Source of the DNA: Armatimonadota bacterium
Lineage (GTDB): Bacteria > Armatimonadota > Fimbriimonadia > Fimbriimonadales > Fimbriimonadaceae
Length of the DNA stretch: 64,000 nucleotides
Direction of reading: 5' to 3'
Assembly: GCA_023392285.1 (NCBI GenBank)
Contig: JAEVZK010000010.1
Coordinates: forward strand, 1-64,000
Under the pieces are notes generated by a model. The model saw only the letters and a list, made by a program, of their open reading frames with translations. It did no database searches and had not been told where the DNA came from. This document shows, piece by piece, positions 59,412 to 64,000 of the stretch (the stretch's first letter is position 1; every line of letters begins with the position of its first letter). Position numbers and translations under genes: made by a program.

Positions 59412-60809
59412 ATGAGCAGGCATATCGCAGTCGATCTCGGCGCTTCCGGGGGACGCGTGGCGGTTGGTGAGGTCGATGATGCTGGCTTTCGAATCAAGGT
59501 GGTCCATCGATTTCCCAATGGCGGAGTCGAACGGAGTAAAGGGCTCTACTGGGACGTCCAGTCGATCTGGTCAGAGGTGATCAAGGGAGTGCAGATGGCG
59601 CGCGAGCTTGGCGGCATCGATTCTATTGGAGTGAACTCGTGGGGAGTGGACTATGCCCTGCTTGACGAGAACGGCGGTCTGATCCATGGGGTGCGGCACT
59701 ATCGCGATCCTCGCACCGATCATATGCCGGAGAAAGTCTGGGCGAGCGTTTCAAGATCGGAGATTTTCAATCGAACCGGCATTCAGTTCATGCCGATCAA
59801 CACGCTTTATCAGCTCGCTGCTCAAGCCGAAGAAGATCGCGGAGCGCTAGAAAGGGCCGACTCACTGCTGATGGTGCCAGATCTATTTCACTATTGGCTG
59901 TCTGGTACCCAAAGGGTTGAATCGACGATTGCAAGCACCTCGCAGCTCTACGATCCCAGGGTGCGCGGATGGGATCGGGAGTTGATCCAACGAATGCGAC
60001 TCCCAGAGCGAATTTTTAGGCAAATTGTAGAACCCGGAACGGTCATCGGCCGTACATTGCCCAAGCTTGATTTAGGTGACTGCCAAGTCATCGCTCCGGC
60101 AGCGCACGACACCGCCTCAGCCGTCGCAGCCGTTCCCGCGGAAGGAGGTGACTGGGCTTTCATCAGCTGCGGCACATGGGCATTGTCCGGGATTGAAATC
60201 AAGAAGCCTCTAATCACGCCAGACACCGAACGCCTGAACCTGACGAACGAAGCGGGTTTTGGAGGCACAACTAGGTTGCTGAAAAACATTTGTGGACTCT
60301 GGATCCTTCAGGAGTGCAGGAGAGCATGGGGCCTCGACTTTGAGTCGATGTTCAGAGCGGCCGAAGCCGCCCGAGGCAATTCGATCATCGACCCTGATGA
60401 TCCAGAATTTGCCAAGCCGAATGACAACATGCCCGAGCTCGTCCGTCGGATGGCAGGTAGGAGCGGCGAGACAGTTCCCGAATCGTGTGGCGAAATCACG
60501 CGTTGCGTTCTTAGAAGTCTTGCCTTGCGGTGTGCCACCGTGCTTCAGGAGTTGGAAGAGGTCACGGGCAGAACGATCGACAGAATCCACATAGTCGGAG
60601 GCGGAAGCCAAATCCCCCTACTCAATCAGTGGATCGCCGATGCGTCCGGTCGAAACCTGATTGCCGGGCCTACCGAGGCGACCCTGATCGGCAACTTGCT
60701 GGTGCAGGCTTACGGAGCCGGAGCCATCGAACTCCAAAGCATACGGGCACATGTGAGGGCGACCAGCGAATGGAAACGATTCTCTCCCCGCACTTCGTCA
60801 GGATCTTAG
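59412..60809 (+). CDS. rhaB: Rhamnulokinase (FGGY family)
   Basis: 465 residues: HIAVDLGASGGRVAVGEV at the N-terminus, SIGVNSWGVDYALLDENGG, VRHYRDPRTDHMPEKVW and FNRTGIQFMPINTLYQLAA, then WAFISCGTWALSGIE and RIHIVGGGSQIPLLNQWIAD. These are rhamnulokinase-type FGGY motifs. It phosphorylates L-rhamnulose. No other rha genes are adjacent, so rhamnose isomerase and aldolase must lie elsewhere. The start lacks a Shine-Dalgarno; CAGAAT 7 nt upstream could be a -10. Confidence 0.92.
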   Translation: MSRHIAVDLGASGGRVAVGEVDDAGFRIKVVHRFPNGGVERSKGLYWDVQSIWSEVIKGVQMARELGGIDSIGVNSWGVDYALLDENGGLIHGVRHYRDPRTDHMPEKVWASVSRSEIFNRTGIQFMPINTLYQLAAQAEEDRGALERADSLLMVPDLFHYWLSGTQRVESTIASTSQLYDPRVRGWDRELIQRMRLPERIFRQIVEPGTVIGRTLPKLDLGDCQVIAPAAHDTASAVAAVPAEGGDWAFISCGTWALSGIEIKKPLITPDTERLNLTNEAGFGGTTRLLKNICGLWILQECRRAWGLDFESMFRAAEAARGNSIIDPDDPEFAKPNDNMPELVRRMAGRSGETVPESCGEITRCVLRSLALRCATVLQELEEVTGRTIDRIHIVGGGSQIPLLNQWIADASGRNLIAGPTEATLIGNLLVQAYGAGAIELQSIRAHVRATSEWKRFSPRTSSGS

Positions 60810-60941
60810 GCAAAATTGCGGGAATTCGTTCACTCCCCGAAGCTTTAGCGTTTCCTTAACCTAACTGGTCCTGATGTTGGGCCTGCATGCCGGAGTGGCA
60901 GTGATAAAATATGTGCAATCTCTATGGTGAGAAATGCACAT

Positions 60942-61913
60942 ATGAAACAAGCTTTTACATTGATCGAACTGCTGGTCGTGATTGCGATTATTGCAATCTT
61001 GGCAGCGATCCTTTTCCCGGTTTTTGCTCAAGCAAAATTGGCGGCGAAGAAAACGACGAATGTCTCGAACGTGAAGCAGACCAGCATGGGGATGTTCATG
61101 TACATGGGCGATAACGATGACACCTTCTTCCGAGGGCGTTCCTGTGTGCTGAACAGTTCCCTGAATCCAAAGTTCCGGGACCCGAGCTATAACAACACAT
61201 CGACTTCCGGTTGTACGACCGGAACGAACGTGTACAACTGGATCGATGAGAATCACTGGCAGAAGTGGCTGATGCCCTATGTCAAAAGCACCGATCTGTT
61301 CACAAATGCCCTTCGCCTGAAGGACCAAGTCTCTTGGGACACCTACGGCGAGATCATGGACAACATTGCGGTCAATTTCGGACTGACTGGAATCAAACAG
61401 ACGGACGCATCCGGCAACACAGTCCCTTACCATGACATTCAGTCATTCGCTGGCGGCAATCAATCAGGTCTGCCCGATCCCGCATCGGCCGCTCTGTTTG
61501 TGGACAACGTGCCACTTAGCGTCGGAAACTGCATCCCCGCGATTATCAAGATCGAATCCGGGCAGACCAGCACGAGTACGCTGACTGGATATCCGAGAGC
61601 AGACCGCCAGTTCTGGGCGTTCCGTCTCCACAAGATGGATGCCGCTGGATGTATTCAAAATCCCCAGCCTAACGACGGTGTCGACTATAGCAAGACCCCT
61701 GCTGGCGGACTGGTGGTAGGTCGCGCCGACGGCAGTGCGAAGTTCATGAGCGCTGACGCGTTCTTGGCCAAATGCCCGCTTCAGAGCGAGATGGGAATCA
61801 CCGTGACGCAGGACACTTGTTATGCTGGCAACGCCCCGTTGTATTCCGAAGTGAGCTACAGCGGCACCATGAACCGCAGTATCGACTATCCAATGTGGGG
61901 CTTCACGCGATGA
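60942..61913 (+). CDS. Type IV pilin-like protein (DUF1559-type, prepilin N-terminus)
   Basis: 323 residues. The prepilin motif reads KQAFTLIELLVVIAIIAILA, with Phe and Glu at +1 and +5 of the mature pilin, followed by ILFPVFAQAKLAAKKTTN. The soluble domain (CVLNSSLNPKF, FGLTGIKQTDASG and, near the end, GGLVVGRADGSAKFMSADAF) ends with the repeated 'G....GSA.F' pattern of exported pilin-like proteins in Armatimonadota and Planctomycetes. It may be a pseudopilin or surface protein; no pilus assembly genes are nearby. ATG 60942 is the better start; ATG 60924 is also in frame. A TAAAAT at 60905-60910 may be the -10. Confidence 0.85.
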   Translation: MKQAFTLIELLVVIAIIAILAAILFPVFAQAKLAAKKTTNVSNVKQTSMGMFMYMGDNDDTFFRGRSCVLNSSLNPKFRDPSYNNTSTSGCTTGTNVYNWIDENHWQKWLMPYVKSTDLFTNALRLKDQVSWDTYGEIMDNIAVNFGLTGIKQTDASGNTVPYHDIQSFAGGNQSGLPDPASAALFVDNVPLSVGNCIPAIIKIESGQTSTSTLTGYPRADRQFWAFRLHKMDAAGCIQNPQPNDGVDYSKTPAGGLVVGRADGSAKFMSADAFLAKCPLQSEMGITVTQDTCYAGNAPLYSEVSYSGTMNRSIDYPMWGFTR

Positions 61914-62107
61914 GATGGGTCGTTGCCCTGTTTTTGGTCTCGCTGACCCTCCTCGGCTGTACGCCGACGGGAATCTCAGCCGGAGACGAACAGGCCAACC
62001 GTCAGAAGTACAGCAAGGAAGCTTACGATGACGCGATGCGAAAAGCTGGACGTGGCGACGAGCTGAACCAGCAAGAACAGCAACCCAGAGACGACGGCCG
62101 CCGATAA
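61910..62107 (+). CDS. Small charged lipoprotein
   Basis: 65 residues: a signal peptide with lipobox (RWVVALFLVSLTLLGCTPT) followed by a Lys/Arg/Glu/Gln-rich, probably disordered tail. The ATG overlaps the pilin-like stop by 4 nt (ATGA), so it is translationally coupled to it and may act with it. The function is unknown. A strong terminator follows. Confidence 0.7.
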   Translation: MRWVVALFLVSLTLLGCTPTGISAGDEQANRQKYSKEAYDDAMRKAGRGDELNQQEQQPRDDGRR

Positions 62108-62115
62108 ATAAGCAG

Positions 62116-62150
62116 AAGCCCCTTGGCATCAGCCAAGGGGCTTCTTTTTT
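62116..62150 (+). terminator. Strong rho-independent terminator after the pilin-lipoprotein operon
   Basis: AAGCCCCTTGGC (62116-62127) and GCCAAGGGGCTT (62132-62143) form a perfect 12-bp stem with loop ATCA, followed by CTTTTTT (62144-62150). Confidence 0.95.
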
Positions 62151-62237
62151 GAGCGCCACCGGTCCCATCGCACCGTTCATTCCACCTTTCTTCCAAGCGG
62201 CGCAACCCGCCTAGCTTAAAAAGCGTGGAAACAAGTG

Positions 62238-62266
62238 TTGGCACTTGGCCGTTTCTTTCGTATGAT
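62238..62266 (+). promoter_or_regulatory. Promoter of the VWA-PP2C-kinase operon
   Basis: TTGGCA (62238-62243), a 17-nt spacer, TATGAT (62261-62266), then 8 nt to ATG 62275. A short AGGA lies just before the start, but the transcript would begin about there, so it is close to leaderless. Confidence 0.75.
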
Positions 62267-62274
62267 TTGGAGGA

Positions 62275-62952
62275 ATGTCTAACTTGGAATTTCCGGAGCT
62301 CGAGCCGTTGGGTGAAGACATGTTCCTCAACACGGAACGGCGTTGCCCCGTGGTGCTGCTGCAAGACACCTCCTCCTCCATGGAGCCTCACATCCAGAAG
62401 GTGAACGAGGGACTTCAGATGCTTCACAGTGATCTACTGCTGGACGACCTCGCGTCTCAGCGAGTCGAACTGGCGGTGATCTCATTTGGTCCGGTGCGCA
62501 TGGTCCAAGACTTTGTCACCGTCGACCAGTGGCTGCCTCCGCGGCTTCATGCTTCGGGAGGGACACCCCTCGGTGAAGCGCTGCTCTTTGCGATTTCTCA
62601 GCTGCGCCACCGCAAGCGAGCCTATCGTGAGGCCGGAATTGCTTACTATCGACCTTGGATATGGCTCGTGACGGACGGCGCACCCACGGATCGCTGGGAA
62701 GACGCCCTGCATGACGTCCAGTCCGAAATTCGAAACGGCGGGATCGAGCTTTTCACTATAGGTACAGACAATGCCGATCTCAGCGTGCTGCGCAAGATCA
62801 GTTCGCCGCGTCCGCCCGTGTATATGCGCGAAGCGAAGTATCGGGAGATGTTCGTTTGGCTGTCCCAGTCGCTGAAGCCCGTGTCTCGGAGCGAATTTGG
62901 CGGTTCGCTCGACCTGCCACCACCCACCTCTTGGGGTGAGATTCGGACGTGA
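62275..62952 (+). CDS. VWA-domain protein, TerY-like
   Basis: 225 residues: CPVVLLQDTSSSMEPHIQK carries the MIDAS motif DxSxS (about 31-36); SGGTPLGEALLFAISQL and WIWLVTDGAPTDRWEDA supply the remaining metal-site residues (Thr and Asp). This is the TerY type. It overlaps the PP2C phosphatase by 4 nt (GTGA) and is followed by a kinase, forming the triad known as TerY-P. The triad is thought to connect metal-dependent adhesion-like domains and protein phosphorylation to tellurite/stress-type Ter systems; no Ter genes are visible in this window. Confidence 0.9.
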   Translation: MSNLEFPELEPLGEDMFLNTERRCPVVLLQDTSSSMEPHIQKVNEGLQMLHSDLLLDDLASQRVELAVISFGPVRMVQDFVTVDQWLPPRLHASGGTPLGEALLFAISQLRHRKRAYREAGIAYYRPWIWLVTDGAPTDRWEDALHDVQSEIRNGGIELFTIGTDNADLSVLRKISSPRPPVYMREAKYREMFVWLSQSLKPVSRSEFGGSLDLPPPTSWGEIRT

Positions 62953-63650
62953 GTTGGGCTTATGCCTACGCCTTCAATCGTGGCGCGGATCATGACCGCT
63001 GCGACGATGTTGCAATTTGTGAGATGCTCGGGGACTTCGTCATCGCCGCGGTCGCGGATGGAGCCGGCTCGGCGAAAAGGGGCAGGGAAGGGGCATGCCT
63101 CACCTGCGAAACGTTTCTTGAGCTAGCAGTTGGAATCTACGGTGGCACGATTGACCCGTCGTGTTTGATCACTGCGGTCAAGTCAAGAATTCCGGAGGCG
63201 GACCACTACGACCACTCCTGCACGCTCGTCGGGGCAATTGCCGGACCCAGCGGTGCCATGGTTCTTCAAGTTGGCGATGGCGCGGTTGTCACTGCTCATT
63301 CAAATGGCCCATTTACTACTGCGATTCCGCCCGAGAAGTCTGAATTCCTCAACCAAACCTACTTCGTCACCTCTCCAGATGCGGAGGAGCACCTCCAACT
63401 CAGGAAGATCGATGCGCCGGTGACGGAACTGGCCCTCTTTACCGACGGCCTGCAGCACCTGGTCATCAATTTGGCGGATGATGAGCCCCACCAGCCGTTT
63501 TTCCAGAAAGTGTTTTCGACACTTGGCGAGGAAGCCGGGCTCGACAAGCGAACAAGCTGGTGGCTGGAGCGCACCTTGGCTTCGGAATCGGTTGTGAAGC
63601 GCACGGATGACGACACGTCGATTGTGGTCGCCCGGAGGCTTCCATGTTAA
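62949..63650 (+). CDS. PP2C-type protein phosphatase
   Basis: 233 residues from GTG 62949. It carries the PP2C metal-binding motifs: CDDVAICEML with VADGAGSAKRG near residue 35, LQVGDGAVVTAHS near residue 105, TDGLQHLV near 167 and TDDDTSIVVARR near 219. The N-terminal RG.DH.RC is a shortened 'G..R..NEDa' motif. It should remove phosphate from Ser/Thr of proteins, presumably opposing the downstream kinase. It overlaps both neighbours. Confidence 0.9.
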   Translation: MSWAYAYAFNRGADHDRCDDVAICEMLGDFVIAAVADGAGSAKRGREGACLTCETFLELAVGIYGGTIDPSCLITAVKSRIPEADHYDHSCTLVGAIAGPSGAMVLQVGDGAVVTAHSNGPFTTAIPPEKSEFLNQTYFVTSPDAEEHLQLRKIDAPVTELALFTDGLQHLVINLADDEPHQPFFQKVFSTLGEEAGLDKRTSWWLERTLASESVVKRTDDDTSIVVARRLPC

Positions 63651-64000
63651 GCACCCTTCCGGAGAAAGGAACTCTACTTGCCGGTGACAAGATGTCCTAC
63701 CGGCTTGGCCCGCCGATTGCCGAGGGTGGTGAAGGCCGAGTTTTCGAGATCGAAGGTAGGACGGATATTGTCGGCAAGATTTACAAGGAGGGCGATTTCA
63801 CTCGGGCTGAAAAGCTCAAGTTGATGATCGAGCGATCCAATCGACGCCTGCGAAATATCGCCGCATGGCCGCTCAGCTCCTTGGTCGAATCGGATGGCTC
63901 GACGGTTGGCTTTGTCATGGAGAGCCTGACCGGTTGGCAGCCCCTCCATAACGTTTATCAAATTCGATCTCGTCTAAAGCTTTTTCCACATCGCAACTAT
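63644..64000 (+). CDS. Protein-kinase-like gene of the TerY-P triad (cut off by window edge)
   Basis: 119 codons open to the right edge, starting at ATG 63644 with a 7-nt overlap with the phosphatase. YRLGPPIAEGGEGRVFEIEG is a glycine-rich loop and TDIVGKIYKEGDFTRAEK supplies the conserved Lys near 47; the following LKLMIERSNRRLRNIAAWPL and STVGFVMESLTGWQPLHNVY (hinge-like) fit a Ser/Thr kinase N-lobe. Triad kinases usually carry a C-terminal helix-hairpin-helix or other domain; that part lies beyond the edge. Confidence 0.85.
   Translation, partial: MLSTLPEKGTLLAGDKMSYRLGPPIAEGGEGRVFEIEGRTDIVGKIYKEGDFTRAEKLKLMIERSNRRLRNIAAWPLSSLVESDGSTVGFVMESLTGWQPLHNVYQIRSRLKLFPHRNY

Noticed and set aside
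60861..61433. 190-codon minus-strand open frame
   Set aside because: Antisense to the pilin-like gene, with no start signal or recognisable motif.
1..64000. tRNA and rRNA genes
   Set aside because: I looked for T-loop GTTCGANTC patterns and rRNA-like segments by eye and found no convincing cloverleaf or rRNA; a tRNA search program would be needed to exclude one formally.

Overview
ORGANISM. The window is bacterial chromosome of moderately high GC with dense, often 4-nt-overlapping genes. The type IV pilin-like protein near 60.9-61.9 kb carries an N-terminal stretch ending ILFPVFAQAK, a form I associate with Armatimonadota (Fimbriimonadales) and some Planctomycetes. A secreted DUF3352-type protein, many small lipoproteins, GH89/GH20/GH3 glycosidases and a DgkA-PAP2 fusion fit that placement. 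The placement is an inference from protein style; there is no rRNA here to settle it. Many genes have a TAnnnT-like -10 hexamer only 6-9 nt upstream of the start codon and no Shine-Dalgarno, as expected for leaderless mRNAs. LAYOUT. 0-5 kb: a cut-off M14 carboxypeptidase (minus), a nonamer repeat patch, then an overlapping plus-strand operon: dCMP deaminase, WecA-type polyprenyl-phosphate sugar-phosphate transferase, UDP-GlcNAc 2-epimerase, UppP and Pth. 5-7.1 kb: small unrecognised minus-strand genes and, on the plus strand, a strongly structured candidate RNA ending in an intrinsic terminator. 7.1-13.9 kb (minus): GT2 glycosyltransferase, DUF3352 protein, GT-C-like membrane protein and FtsK; a perfect 34-bp palindrome separates the first two. 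14-25.2 kb: an accessory island. It holds a large secreted RHS protein (TPR, C39-like peptidase, RHS core, type-24-like toxin tip) with an overlapping immunity gene, then a second RHS core/tip cassette lacking the N-terminus with its own overlapping partner, then an IS3 remnant, a lipoprotein gene broken by an in-frame TAG, an ankyrin protein and a probably frameshifted membrane gene. 25.2-28.9 kb (minus): three lipoproteins and a large secreted protein with an HExxH motif. 29-33.6 kb (plus): small genes, an M50-like protease, ribosomal protein S21, YbeY, the DgkA-PAP2 fusion and a CorC/HlyC protein. 33.6-38.7 kb (minus): Ycf46-like AAA ATPase and the LigD-Ku end-joining pair. 38.8-49.2 kb: secreted metzincin protease, Gfo/Idh/MocA oxidoreductase, GH20, GH3 and GH89. 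49.2-60.8 kb: mixed housekeeping genes (proline dehydrogenase, GNAT, DnaB, PurD, flavin-fold oxidase, a BNR-repeat secreted protein, rhamnulokinase). 60.9-62.1 kb: pilin-like protein plus lipoprotein. 62.2-64 kb: a VWA, PP2C and kinase triad (TerY-P type) running off the right edge. HOW THE GENES WORK TOGETHER. WecA, WecB, UppP and the DgkA-PAP2 fusion all act on undecaprenyl carriers or the sugars loaded onto them. The GH20/GH3/GH89 set and the oxidoreductase look like a locus for amino-sugar glycan breakdown. The RHS island is a toxin/immunity cassette array showing duplication, tip exchange and decay, and is the most interesting part of the window.
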